52,729 bases of DNA from Rhodopila sp. (lineage in GTDB: Bacteria > Pseudomonadota > Alphaproteobacteria > Acetobacterales > Acetobacteraceae), in the NCBI GenBank assembly GCA_031291715.1, contig JARLIN010000467.1, positions 1 through 52,729 of the forward strand. The letters are read 5' to 3'. The first letter of the stretch is position 1. Each line of letters begins with the position of its first letter. A program made the position numbers and the translations under genes. Shown in pieces: positions 9,005 to 16,451 of the stretch. The notes under the pieces are model-generated. The model saw only the letters and a list, made by a program, of their open reading frames with translations. It did not search any database and had not been told where the DNA came from.

Positions 9005-9487
9005 ATGAGCCGCACCATGAAGCGTCTGTGGGTCATCGCCGCGATATCGGTCACCATCAGCCACGCCGCAGAAGCTCAGGCTCCGAATGCCGCCTCCCAA
9101 GTTGTCACAGGTTACTGGGCCAGTAGCGGCTGTCCGAACAACGCACCTCTGTGCTTTATCCAGTATGGGCCTGGCGGCGGGTCCAGTGGCTCCGTCACCA
9201 CCAAGCCGACACCTCTCACGATTGTCCCGCTCGACGCATCCAGCGTGACAGGGGCCACGACGGTGTTGACCACAGGCCACGCAACGGCCGGCGGCTTCCT
9301 TGTCACGGCCAACGCCGCAGGTATTTGCGTGGATCAACAGACGGCGGCGGGCACTGTGACGGGGACGCCGAGTTCGACTGTATGCGTCCCGCAGAACACA
9401 CCATTTCAGCTCGTGCCGAACAGCCACGCGGTGTCGGTGAATTCGACTGCCTCGGGTGTAGCTGTCGGCGGCGAGGGATTGCAGTGA
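9005..9487 (+). CDS. Secreted protein of unknown function
   Basis: A 160-residue protein with a clear Sec signal peptide: basic start (MSRTMKR), hydrophobic core LWVIAAISVTI, and a likely cut after AEAQA near residue 26. The mature part is small, Thr/Val/Gly-rich and has four cysteines, two of them close together (SSGCPNNAPLC). A signal peptide is not expected on a virion protein, so it may be exported by the lysogen or infected cell. It overlaps the next gene (TGATG). The start could also be the second ATG at 9017. Confidence 0.65.
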   Translation: MSRTMKRLWVIAAISVTISHAAEAQAPNAASQVVTGYWASSGCPNNAPLCFIQYGPGGGSSGSVTTKPTPLTIVPLDASSVTGATTVLTTGHATAGGFLVTANAAGICVDQQTAAGTVTGTPSSTVCVPQNTPFQLVPNSHAVSVNSTASGVAVGGEGLQ

Positions 9488-12261
9488 TGATCACCCGCAT
9501 CCTCATCCTCCTGCTGGCCATGTGCTCCGGAGCCGCGGCGCAGACGCCGGGGTATGGGCCGACCACTCCCGCCGCCGGCAGCCAGACGCAGGTGACTGCG
9601 ACTGGAACGACCACGCCGCGCGCACTCGGAACGCGTGCTGCCGACGTTGTCAATGTCAAGGATGGCTACGGCGGCCAGACCGGCGCCAAGGGCGATGCGC
9701 AGATTGTCTCGAACACCGTGACCACGACGGCGACATCGACTGATTTAGTCGTCGGGACGGCGATGTTCGCCCAGACTGACGTTGGTAAAACTCTGATCGT
9801 AGGCTCCGCTGGAACAGCGCCGACGACCGGCCCGATCATGGCGACGCCGGTTACGTCCTCGGGGAGCACTTACACGGCGGTGCCGACCTGCGCCATCACC
9901 GACAGTTCGGGCTCCGGAAGCGCGGCGACTTGCTCTGCGCTGATGTCGGCAGTATCGGCGACGGTCGCGACCGGGGGCGCCACATGCACAAATGGGGCCG
10001 CCGTCTTCCTTGTCGGGATAGATGGTGTCGGCACGCCGATACAACTCACCGGGACGGTCTCCGGTGGCGTTCTCAGCGGAACCCTCACGCTGACAGCGTC
10101 CGGGCTCTACACCACCCTCCCAACTCTGTCTGGCGCCACCGCGTACGGCGCTGGCTGCGCCACGATGCCGACGATCAACCTGACCATGGGAGTCGGCGCC
10201 GTGCAGGTCACGGCTCAGGGGGCAACCTATTCAACCACCCAGACGACAGCCGCATTGTCAGGCGGTGGCTCCCCGAGCCCGGCTGCCGTCATGGGCGGTG
10301 TTGTGATCGGCGCGGTCACGCCCCCTCTCCGGACTACGATTTCCGCTTACATCTCATCTACCCATGTCACGATGGCTGATGCCGCCGGCAGCACCCTTGT
10401 TGCGTCCCCCCAACAGGTATTGTCTGGCACTGACGACAGTGCGGCATTTCAGGGCGCCATCAACGCCGGATCTGGTATCTACATCCCGCCCGGCACCTAC
10501 TGGATCGGCACATCTCTGGACCCCGGGAAGGTCACGCGGTCCTTTAGGGGCGAGGGGAAATACAACACGATCCTGGTGTTCGACGGCGGCACGACGGCCG
10601 GCCAATCAGACCCTACGCACACGCCGCTTTTTGTGAATCGCAATGGCACTCCAGCTACTCCAGCGGGGCTGCTGCAATTTAGCAATTTTCAGATCAGGGG
10701 CATCCTGGACTTTGGTCGCAGCAATCTCGGCGCTGCGTCCGTGGAGCTGAACAACTACGTCAATCTCGACTTCATTGGCATGCGATTCTACCAGTTGCAA
10801 TACATGGCTATGGCGGTGGAATCGGCTCGGCATTACGAGGTGCTGGATTCTGATTTTGATACTGTGATGCGCGACCAGGCGCGGTGTCGCTCCTGCTTCA
10901 GCGCTCGCATCATCGGCAATCACTTCATTCACTCGGACGACGATAGCGTCGCGATCCACCAGGCGAACTACATTAACGGCGCCGGAATCATTGGTGAAGG
11001 TATTGTCGTTACGGGCAATGACTTCGAGGACACGACGGGCGTCCATCTGCTCCACGCCTGGAAGGCTGTCGTAACGGGCAACACCTTTCGTCGCGTCAAG
11101 GTTGGCGCGGTGGTCATCTCGAACGATGCGACAGAGGGAATGCCGGCCCAGCTTGGAATCGTTGTGGCGGACAATCAGATTACCGACGCCCTCGCACGTC
11201 CTCCGTTTGCCGGATCATCCAGCGCGGTCATCAGTGTTTCACTCAATCCGCCGGCCTATGCGACCGGTGACACGAACGTCATGCCGGGAGCGCCTGTCCG
11301 CAACACTGCATATGTCGCCAAGCCCTGGGACTATACTTTGAGCAGTACGACCAGTGGCGCGGCGCCTGCTCCGTCAGGACGGGGCGTCACCATCCACGAC
11401 AACATCTACATGCGCACGCTTCCTGCCACGGCCTCTTACTCAGCGTGGGGCTACGGCAAGGTGCTGACAAACTATGGTTTCATCGACATGCCGGTGCCTG
11501 ATACGGGGCTCGTGCCGACCGCTGGAATATCGGCGAGCATTAACACGCCAAACCTGAACATCCACAGCAATACGCTCAACAATCTCCGGCGCGGGATATC
11601 TCTGAACGACAACGCGGTGTCGGCGTCCCAAGTCAATATTTCCGTAAGTCGAAACCAGATCATCGACGCGTGGGAGTACGGTATCGTTGCGTTTGGCAGC
11701 GGGAGCGCGCACTATTTTTCGCTTATCGGAAATCAAATTGACACTGACCCTTATCAGGTGTCCCCAGGACGATCAGGAGGGCATGGGGGGTGGTCGAGTG
11801 GCTATTCCGCATCCCGGTGTTTTTCTAGCGGTCTGACGATTGTTGGATTTATTATGGCGGAAAACTCTTTCGCAAATTGCTATGCAATGTCGCAGCCTGC
11901 GGGTGGTGTGTACTATGCAAACACGGTGTTCGGGAAACCAGCAGTTGCTCTTACCGGACAATTAAATACCTACGCGACGACCAATTACGGCCTTGGCGTC
12001 TACCCGCTCAACTCCGGCTCTGCTTTTAACATATTCCAGACACAGTCGGATCCGACTGCGCAGGCGCCCACATCGTTTGAGGTTCTGTCCGCCAGCAAGA
12101 CATCATTCGCCGCAGCAGCCCCGACGTCCGGGTTCCACGTGATTGGCGACGAGATATTCTCGACGGCGCCTGGCACGTGCAGTTGCAAAAGCTGGCTGGT
12201 TCTGACCACCGGTTCAGCGTGGGTGTCCGGCACCGACTACAAAGTGATCCCAATCCAATGA
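9487..12261 (+). CDS. Large secreted right-handed beta-helix protein (possible depolymerase or adhesin)
   Basis: A 924-residue protein. I chose the ATG overlapping the preceding stop because it begins an obvious signal peptide (MITRILILLLAMCSGAAAQ, cut near residue 18). The segment GTDDSAAFQGAI...GSGIYIPPGTY near residue 315 is the pectate-lyase-type beta-helix signature of phage tailspike depolymerases. It is followed by many short Asn/Gly-rich rungs (VVTGNDF, VVTGNTF, IHSNTLN). The C-terminal ~60 residues form a separate small beta domain. A tailspike fits by fold; the signal peptide argues for export to the cell surface or medium. Confidence 0.75.
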   Translation: MITRILILLLAMCSGAAAQTPGYGPTTPAAGSQTQVTATGTTTPRALGTRAADVVNVKDGYGGQTGAKGDAQIVSNTVTTTATSTDLVVGTAMFAQTDVGKTLIVGSAGTAPTTGPIMATPVTSSGSTYTAVPTCAITDSSGSGSAATCSALMSAVSATVATGGATCTNGAAVFLVGIDGVGTPIQLTGTVSGGVLSGTLTLTASGLYTTLPTLSGATAYGAGCATMPTINLTMGVGAVQVTAQGATYSTTQTTAALSGGGSPSPAAVMGGVVIGAVTPPLRTTISAYISSTHVTMADAAGSTLVASPQQVLSGTDDSAAFQGAINAGSGIYIPPGTYWIGTSLDPGKVTRSFRGEGKYNTILVFDGGTTAGQSDPTHTPLFVNRNGTPATPAGLLQFSNFQIRGILDFGRSNLGAASVELNNYVNLDFIGMRFYQLQYMAMAVESARHYEVLDSDFDTVMRDQARCRSCFSARIIGNHFIHSDDDSVAIHQANYINGAGIIGEGIVVTGNDFEDTTGVHLLHAWKAVVTGNTFRRVKVGAVVISNDATEGMPAQLGIVVADNQITDALARPPFAGSSSAVISVSLNPPAYATGDTNVMPGAPVRNTAYVAKPWDYTLSSTTSGAAPAPSGRGVTIHDNIYMRTLPATASYSAWGYGKVLTNYGFIDMPVPDTGLVPTAGISASINTPNLNIHSNTLNNLRRGISLNDNAVSASQVNISVSRNQIIDAWEYGIVAFGSGSAHYFSLIGNQIDTDPYQVSPGRSGGHGGWSSGYSASRCFSSGLTIVGFIMAENSFANCYAMSQPAGGVYYANTVFGKPAVALTGQLNTYATTNYGLGVYPLNSGSAFNIFQTQSDPTAQAPTSFEVLSASKTSFAAAAPTSGFHVIGDEIFSTAPGTCSCKSWLVLTTGSAWVSGTDYKVIPIQ

Positions 12262-12392
12262 CCCGAGAGCCGAACCCCGCTACGAACGAGGCCCGGCCCC
12301 TACGCCCACCGCCGCATGGAGATCCGCGACGATGACGCCTGAGCCCATCACGTCCGAGCCCGATCGGCAACTTCGGCCTACCGGAGACTGGA

Positions 12393-12638
12393 TTGAATGA
12401 TCACCGAACCCGGAAGCCCCGAGTCCCGCCGCGCCTGGACGCAGATCGTGAAATCTCCGTCAAAGAACCATCACGGGAGCCCGACGAATGGATAGGCCAC
12501 ACACCGCCGATTTGGCATTCCGTCCTGGTGTTTGTGCTGAGCACCCTCGCGCTCAACAGCGCTTCGTACCTCTGGATCAAGATCGCCGAATTCCTGATGC
12601 ACGTCCGCTTCCCGCTTTCGGGCTGGTGGGCGCCCTGA
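12393..12638 (+). CDS. Small membrane protein upstream of the endolysin (candidate holin/antiholin)
   Basis: An 81-residue frame that starts with TTG. A charged N-terminus of about 38 residues precedes a hydrophobic segment (SVLVFVLSTLALNSASYLWI) and an amphipathic tail. Its end overlaps the next small membrane gene. Its place directly before a GH19 endolysin suggests a lysis role. A 32-codon frame from the ATG at 12397 is less convincing. The preceding 131 bases (12262-12392) hold only two tiny ATG frames and no clear signal. Confidence 0.5.
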   Translation: MNDHRTRKPRVPPRLDADREISVKEPSREPDEWIGHTPPIWHSVLVFVLSTLALNSASYLWIKIAEFLMHVRFPLSGWWAP

Positions 12639-12760
12639 GACGGCTGCTGACGCCGCGGTTCTGCATCGGGTGTGCGTTGACGGCCTCGGTGCCGACGGCG
12701 CTGGGTATGGCTTACCTGGGGTGGTTCCCGGTGATCTGGCTGCTGGGAGGGATGTCGTGA
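12626..12760 (+). CDS. Very small two-helix membrane protein
   Basis: A 44-residue frame starting with GTG inside the 3' end of the preceding gene and ending in TGA overlapped by the endolysin GTG. After VGALRRLLTPRF it is almost wholly hydrophobic (CIGCALTASVPTALGMAYLG then WFPVIWLLGGM), consistent with one or two membrane helices. Tight overlaps on both sides suggest translational coupling with the lysis genes. It could be a holin partner. Too short to assign to a family. Confidence 0.5.
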   Translation: MGALRRLLTPRFCIGCALTASVPTALGMAYLGWFPVIWLLGGMS

Positions 12761-13536
12761 GCCAGCCCATCGACCTCCTGCCCAAAGCCTTGCCGATCGT
12801 TGCGCCGACACTGGCGCATGACGTGATCCAGAACTGGGTGACGGTGCTGACCCCGCTGATGCAGTCCTCCGGCATCATCACCGAACACCGGATCGCGATG
12901 TTTCTTGGCCAGTGTGCCGTCGAGAGTTGGGCCTTCACGAAGCTATCCGAAGACCTCGACTATCGGGCCGACACGATCTCACACGAATGGCCGACGCGCT
13001 ATCCAACCGCTCAGGACGCCGCGCCTCTCGCGCACAATCCGATCGCGCTGGCGAACGCCGTCTACTCCGGCCGGATGGGCAACGGCGATGCGGCCTCTGG
13101 CGACGGGTGGCTGTTCCGGGGCCGGGGCTTGATGGGCACCACCGGGCGCGACAACTACACCGCCCTGGCCAGCGCCATGAAGATGGACCTCGCCGACCTT
13201 CTGCCCTGGATGGAGACGCCGCCCGGCGCCGCGAAGTCGGCCTGCTTCTACTGGACATGGCGCGGCCTAGCGCACCCCGCCGACGCCTGGGACGTGACTG
13301 GGACCACGCGGTTGATCAACGGCGGCACCAGCAACTTGTCGGAGCGCATCGGCGCGTGCAGCAAAGTGCTGGCGGCTCTGGCTGCGGCGCGGCCCTCTGC
13401 GCCCGTCGTGGTGGCTCAGAAGCCTGTGATGATGCCAGCCCCGCCCCCGCACGAGATCGCGGCCGAGCTGATGGCGGAGAGCCCGTCGACCGAGGATTTG
13501 AACGCTGCAGAACTCAACCGGGTCAAAGGAGCCTGA
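12757..13536 (+). CDS. Endolysin, GH19 chitinase-like lysozyme
   Basis: A 259-residue protein. The GTG at 12757 overlaps the upstream stop and places the conserved fold near the start. Typical GH19 lysozyme motifs are visible: HRIAMFLGQCAVESWAFTKL (candidate catalytic Glu56), LSEDLDYRAD, and FRGRGLMGTTGRDNY at about residues 120-134. These enzymes cleave the peptidoglycan sugar backbone. There is no signal peptide, so release should depend on a holin. The C-terminal ~50 residues are Ala/Pro-rich and may be a linker. Confidence 0.9.
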   Translation: MSQPIDLLPKALPIVAPTLAHDVIQNWVTVLTPLMQSSGIITEHRIAMFLGQCAVESWAFTKLSEDLDYRADTISHEWPTRYPTAQDAAPLAHNPIALANAVYSGRMGNGDAASGDGWLFRGRGLMGTTGRDNYTALASAMKMDLADLLPWMETPPGAAKSACFYWTWRGLAHPADAWDVTGTTRLINGGTSNLSERIGACSKVLAALAAARPSAPVVVAQKPVMMPAPPPHEIAAELMAESPSTEDLNAAELNRVKGA

Positions 13537-13538
13537 CC

Positions 13539-13895
13539 ATGAGCGAAACCGTGCCTGCACCAGCATCCCCGACAACCGCCCCGCCATCGCCTGTCCGGTC
13601 GATGATCCTTGCCGATGCCCAGGGCGTCCCTTCGGCGATCCGCATGGCCGAGACTGCCGACCCCCAGCTTGCCGACTTCCTGAAAGGGAAGGCGCTACTC
13701 GCCAGCAAGAGCGTGTGGTTCCCGCCGGCAACCGCCCTGGTCACCCTGGCGGTCACGAAATACGGCCTCGGCTGGGACGCCGACACCATCACCGCAGTGA
13801 CCACACTCCTGGTGCTGGGGGCATCGGCTGTGTGTCGCCTCGTCACTCATTCGCCGATTACCGGCCTTATCTCGAAAGGAACACCGAAGACATGA
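13539..13895 (+). CDS. Holin-like membrane protein
   Basis: A 118-residue protein two bases after the endolysin. The N-terminal ~55 residues are Pro/Ala-rich and hydrophilic. They are followed by two predicted membrane segments (SVWFPPATALVTLAVTKYG and AVTTLLVLGASAVCRLV) joined by a short acidic turn (WDADT). Length and topology suit a phage holin. It overlaps the next gene by 4 bases (ATGA). The family name is uncertain. Confidence 0.65.
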   Translation: MSETVPAPASPTTAPPSPVRSMILADAQGVPSAIRMAETADPQLADFLKGKALLASKSVWFPPATALVTLAVTKYGLGWDADTITAVTTLLVLGASAVCRLVTHSPITGLISKGTPKT

Positions 13896-14278
13896 AACGC
13901 TTGCTCCCTCTCGCAATCGCCGCGCTCGGCCTGGCCGCGTGCAGCCTCACCCCAGCGCAGCAGACCACTGCCGACAAAGTCGCCAGCTCGCGCGCGGGAC
14001 AGCTTTTCTGCGCGTTCCAGATGGACGGCGGCGGGACCGTCGTTGCAGGCATCGTGGGAACCGCGGCTGCATCCGCCGCCCCCAATGCTGCGCCGATCAT
14101 CGCCCTGGCTACGGGAGCGGCAAAGAGCATTGTGGACACCACGTGCGCGGATGCCGCGAAGAACGTCACCGGCGCCGTGGGGGGTATCGCTGTATCGCCG
14201 CCGGCCAATCCTGCCGCGGCACCTCAGATCGCTGTGACGCTGCCTGCTGGGCTGCCGACGATCACCGCCACTCTGTGA
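13892..14278 (+). CDS. Small lipoprotein of the lysis cassette (possible o-spanin or exclusion lipoprotein)
   Basis: A 128-residue protein with a lipoprotein signal (MKRLLPLAIAALGLAACS; lipobox LAAC with Cys17). The mature part is Ala/Gly/Val-rich, with a moderately hydrophobic region in the middle and two further cysteines. As the last gene before the terminator it may serve as the outer-membrane spanin subunit. No partner i-spanin is evident, so a superinfection-exclusion lipoprotein is the alternative. Confidence 0.6.
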   Translation: MKRLLPLAIAALGLAACSLTPAQQTTADKVASSRAGQLFCAFQMDGGGTVVAGIVGTAAASAAPNAAPIIALATGAAKSIVDTTCADAAKNVTGAVGGIAVSPPANPAAAPQIAVTLPAGLPTITATL

Positions 14279-14322
14279 CGGCTACGCCTGCCGCCTGAGC
14301 CTACACACCGACTGCGCTATTG

Positions 14323-14353
14323 GCCCCGGGGGAAACCTCGGGGCTTTTTCTTT
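14323..14353 (+). terminator. Intrinsic terminator of the late operon
   Basis: A 9-bp GC-rich stem (14323-14331 with 14336-14344, one G-T pair) closed by a GAAA tetraloop is followed by TTTTTCTTT. The T-run lies on the plus strand, so it ends the rightward late transcript after the lysis genes and insulates the minus-strand accessory operon. Confidence 0.9.
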
Positions 14354-14359
14354 GTCAGA

Positions 14360-14692
14360 TCACGCCACCTCCAGCGCCGCGGCAATATGCGATTGCAACG
14401 CTTCGAGGTCAGCGCGCTCAAACACGAGAAAAATCGCATCGGCATCGAAGCAACCGTCTCGCCCGAAGGCGTCCTCTGCAGGGTATGATTTCCCGGTATC
14501 CAGCATCTCTTCTAGGCGATCGAACGCTTGCCCGCTGTCGTGAGCAGACACCCAGCATGGGTTCATGCACACCCAGTCACTGCCGAGTGATTCCGCCTTG
14601 ATAGATAGGCCGTCAAATGCCCAGGGGATGCCCCTCGCATAGATCGTACCGGCTGGCATCTTCAAGAAGTCGACTCTGTTCAGCACGCGCAT
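14360..14692 (-). CDS. Conserved phage protein of unknown function, next to the Acb2 homologue
   Basis: A 110-residue protein. I chose the ATG at 14692 because GGAGG stands 5 bases upstream on the minus strand. Sequences starting with RVLNRVDFLKMPAGTIYARG and containing GRDGCFDADAIFLVFE recur in prophages, but I know no function for them. It is the last gene of the minus-strand accessory operon and lies just after the anti-CBASS candidate. It may be another small counter-defence protein; that is inference only. Confidence 0.7.
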   Translation of the reverse strand: MRVLNRVDFLKMPAGTIYARGIPWAFDGLSIKAESLGSDWVCMNPCWVSAHDSGQAFDRLEEMLDTGKSYPAEDAFGRDGCFDADAIFLVFERADLEALQSHIAAALEVA

Positions 14693-14730
14693 TAACGCCT
14701 CCAATTCAAACCCCGCGCTCAATCGGCGGT

Positions 14731-14994
14731 TCAACCAACCGCAGATTTTGGCGTCGTGCCGTCGCTCGGCAGCGCGACCCGCGACGGCTGAAAGATAGCC
14801 CGGTTCATCGCCATGAAGCCCTGTTCCAGTTGAGTGCGCGCGACGGCCGTCCAGCGCGGATCTCCGATGCCAGTCTTCATCATATAGTCCAATGCCCGAA
14901 GGCACCGCTCTTCGAGTTGCTTGTTCTCGTTTACGAGCGAGACGCGCTCCTCGGACTGAGGGCGGTAGCCGGCGATGGGAAGTCCTTCAAGCAT
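14731..14994 (-). CDS. acb2: Acb2/Tad1-hairpin family anti-CBASS cyclic-nucleotide sponge
   Basis: An 87-residue all-alpha protein. The pattern NENKQLEERCLRALDYM followed by DPRWTAVARTQLEQGFMAM (residues 45-63) and NRAIFQP is the signature of Acb2-type proteins. These form hexamers that bind cyclic di- and trinucleotides and so block CBASS signalling. Length is normal for the family. AAGGAA precedes the ATG at a suitable distance. The neighbouring small genes in this minus-strand operon fit an anti-defence/accessory locus expressed separately from late genes. Which nucleotides it binds cannot be read from the sequence. Confidence 0.85.
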   Translation of the reverse strand: MLEGLPIAGYRPQSEERVSLVNENKQLEERCLRALDYMMKTGIGDPRWTAVARTQLEQGFMAMNRAIFQPSRVALPSDGTTPKSAVG

Positions 14995-15020
14995 CAGATC
15001 AGTTCCTTTTTGATGGAGGG

Positions 15021-15101
15021 TTATTCGTTACCCACAAACGCTGGCTCTAATTTTCTCCAGCCGCCACAGCAGTTGAGGATTGCTGCTCCATTCGTTGTCA
15101 T
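15021..15101 (-). CDS. Possible 26-residue peptide
   Basis: A short frame MTTNGAAILNCCGGWRKLEP... fills the gap between two operon genes. It has a Cys-Cys pair and a compact basic/aromatic middle. There is only a weak GGGGCGGGG upstream. It is listed because the gap is otherwise empty, but it may well be non-coding. Confidence 0.3.
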   Translation of the reverse strand: MTTNGAAILNCCGGWRKLEPAFVGNE

Positions 15102-15136
15102 CCCCGCCCCATGACCCGCGCCTCGCGGAGGGGAGG

Positions 15137-15403
15137 CTAACCCAGCGCCGGGATCGGCACGGGCGTCTTTGTCTGCCACGCCGGCTCACCGGGTTGCGGC
15201 TGAAGCTTGTTCAGTTCCTCGATCACGATCTGCCGGATATCGGCGAGGTAGACCTTCCCGCGCTCGTCCTGAAGCGTGGCTGCGATCTGCTCGCGCAGAT
15301 TATCGCGGGCCTCGTCGTATGCCTCTTGCTGCTCACGCTCTTCCGCAGCGGTCATGTCGTAGGGACATTCGAGCTTCCACGTGTCGTATCCTGGTAGGTT
15401 CAT
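15137..15403 (-). CDS. Small acidic helical protein, unknown
   Basis: An 88-residue protein. The ATG at 15403 has GGAG a few bases upstream; a longer upstream extension is arginine-rich and looks like shadow. It begins MNLPGYDTWKLECPYDM and continues as a charged, Glu/Gln-rich helical region (EEREQQEAYDEARDNLREQI), then a Pro-rich tail. The start is reminiscent of short phage proteins of unknown function. It sits in the minus-strand accessory operon. Confidence 0.65.
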   Translation of the reverse strand: MNLPGYDTWKLECPYDMTAAEEREQQEAYDEARDNLREQIAATLQDERGKVYLADIRQIVIEELNKLQPQPGEPAWQTKTPVPIPALG

Positions 15404-15441
15404 CTCAATCTCCGTTGCAGGCGGCCGAGGCCGGGTGGGGG

Positions 15442-15762
15442 TTAGCCGAAGAAAGGGCGTCCATCCAGCATGTTGCAGGCACCGAACATTAGACCGAAGA
15501 AAAGCCCGCACGGGAGGCTAAATGGGCCAAATAAGAGAAACAGGCTGCCCATCAAGCACATGAGAAACCACTCCATGCCGTCCGGTCTCTGCATCACGAG
15601 TTCCGGGGTAAAGACGAAGGCAAAAAGCGCCATACCGCCAAATCCCAGCAAGCCGCAGACCGCCCATATCAGGATTGCTCCGAATATCCCGAATTTCTCA
15701 ATCAGAGTATCTGCGGTCGCAGATAGTGCCGCACCACCATTGGGCGGTATGAATATGATCAT
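15442..15762 (-). CDS. Small integral membrane protein, unknown
   Basis: A 106-residue protein from the ATG at 15762 (GAGG just upstream). Two or three hydrophobic segments are visible: FGAILIWAVCGLLGFGGMAL, then a stretch through EWFLMCLMGSLFLLFGPF into GLFFGLMFG. In an operon with an anti-CBASS sponge, a membrane protein could act in superinfection exclusion, but no motif supports a specific role. Confidence 0.7.
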   Translation of the reverse strand: MIIFIPPNGGAALSATADTLIEKFGIFGAILIWAVCGLLGFGGMALFAFVFTPELVMQRPDGMEWFLMCLMGSLFLLFGPFSLPCGLFFGLMFGACNMLDGRPFFG

Positions 15763-15775
15763 CTGCCTCGTCCGT

Positions 15776-15973
15776 TTAGATGTTGACGCAGCCAGTGCCG
15801 ATCGCGTCAGAAATCTTCGTGTAGATCCACTTGCGAGCAGGGTAGCCATCCAGCACCTTAGCGCGGGCTATTTCTTCCGCTTCAGTGTCGTTGAACGCCT
15901 GGACATCCATGCCGAGAGCGACGCCGCCGCGCTTGGTCATGTAGCCGATCACGACGTGATATTTGTTCGCCAC
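15776..15973 (-). CDS. Small protein of unknown function
   Basis: A 65-residue protein starting with GTG, preceded by GGAGG at 5 bases. It begins MANKYHVVIGYMTKRGG and contains a DTEAEEIARAKVLDGYPA helix. The composition looks like a compact alpha/beta fold. Several phages encode similar small proteins whose role is not known to me. It is the second gene of the minus-strand accessory operon. Confidence 0.7.
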   Translation of the reverse strand: MANKYHVVIGYMTKRGGVALGMDVQAFNDTEAEEIARAKVLDGYPARKWIYTKISDAIGTGCVNI

Positions 15974-15991
15974 TCTAACCTCCGCTGCTGC

Positions 15992-16156
15992 TCACGCGCC
16001 GGCCAAAATCGCAGCGTCGGACTGTTCGAAATACATTTGCCTCTGCTCGTCCGACATGCCACTCCAAACCCGATCGGGAAACGTCTGGTCGTCGGCAATG
16101 TCGTTCCGATACATGTGGGCGAAGAGGGCGAAGGCGACCTTCGTGCGCTTGTCCAT
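15992..16156 (-). CDS. First gene of the minus-strand accessory operon, unknown
   Basis: A 54-residue protein. The ATG at 16156 has GGAG six bases upstream, better than starts further up. It reads MDKRTKVAFALFAHMYRNDI...FPDRVWSGMSDEQRQMYFEQ, a compact helical protein without cysteines. It faces the ribbon-helix-helix gene at 16260 across a 103-bp divergent region that contains tandem repeats, so both operons may share one regulator. Confidence 0.65.
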   Translation of the reverse strand: MDKRTKVAFALFAHMYRNDIADDQTFPDRVWSGMSDEQRQMYFEQSDAAILAGA

Positions 16157-16191
16157 GTCAATCTCCATTTCTATGACCTGGAATGTGGCAT

Positions 16192-16253
16192 CAAACGCCA
16201 TTGAGGTCAACACCAAAAGCACCATTGACAGCAAAAGCACCATTGCCTACGAT
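16192..16253 (+). promoter_or_regulatory. Sigma70-type promoter with tandem 14-bp repeats upstream of the RHH gene
   Basis: TTGACA (16225-16230), 17-bp spacer, TACGAT (16248-16253) gives a good promoter whose expected start is at about 16260, the A of the ATG. The transcript would then be leaderless. CAAAAGCACCATTG occurs at 16214-16227 and again at 16232-16245 (18-bp period), covering the -35 and spacer. A weaker copy (CAAACGCCATTG) lies at 16192-16203. Tandem sites like these are typical operators for ribbon-helix-helix repressors, so autoregulation is likely. Confidence 0.65.
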
Positions 16254-16259
16254 GCTGTC

Positions 16260-16451
16260 ATGAAGAAGCCACCCGATCCATCCCCAACGATCCGCAAGAC
16301 CATGGCTTTGCCTGCAAGTCTGTGGGACGCCATCAACGAGTATCGGCACAGCGAGCGAATCCCGTCCGAGGTCGAGGCGGTCCGTCGCATCCTCTCCGAG
16401 TGGCTCGCCGCGCAACCGAAGCGGACCCCAGCGAAAAGGAAGGCGAAGTGA
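16260..16451 (+). CDS. Ribbon-helix-helix (Arc/CopG-type) DNA-binding protein
   Basis: A 63-residue protein. The strand-helix-helix pattern KTMALPASLWDAINEYRHS...PSEVEAVRRILSEWLAA is typical of RHH regulators that also act as autorepressors. The C-terminus is basic (PKRTPAKRKAK). The ATG coincides with the predicted transcription start, so it may be translated from a leaderless message. It heads a cascade of eleven overlapping small genes and probably controls them and perhaps the divergent operon. Confidence 0.75.
   Translation: MKKPPDPSPTIRKTMALPASLWDAINEYRHSERIPSEVEAVRRILSEWLAAQPKRTPAKRKAK

Noticed and set aside
9151..9486. N-terminal extension of the beta-helix protein frame from 9151
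   Set aside because: It is the antiphase reading of the 9005-9487 gene. The ATG at 9487 begins a clear signal peptide and overlaps the upstream stop.
12259..12400. Two tiny ATG frames (25 and 22 codons) in the gap before the lysis genes
   Set aside because: Pro/Arg-rich, no ribosome binding site and no recognisable features; mentioned only because they overlap start-to-stop.
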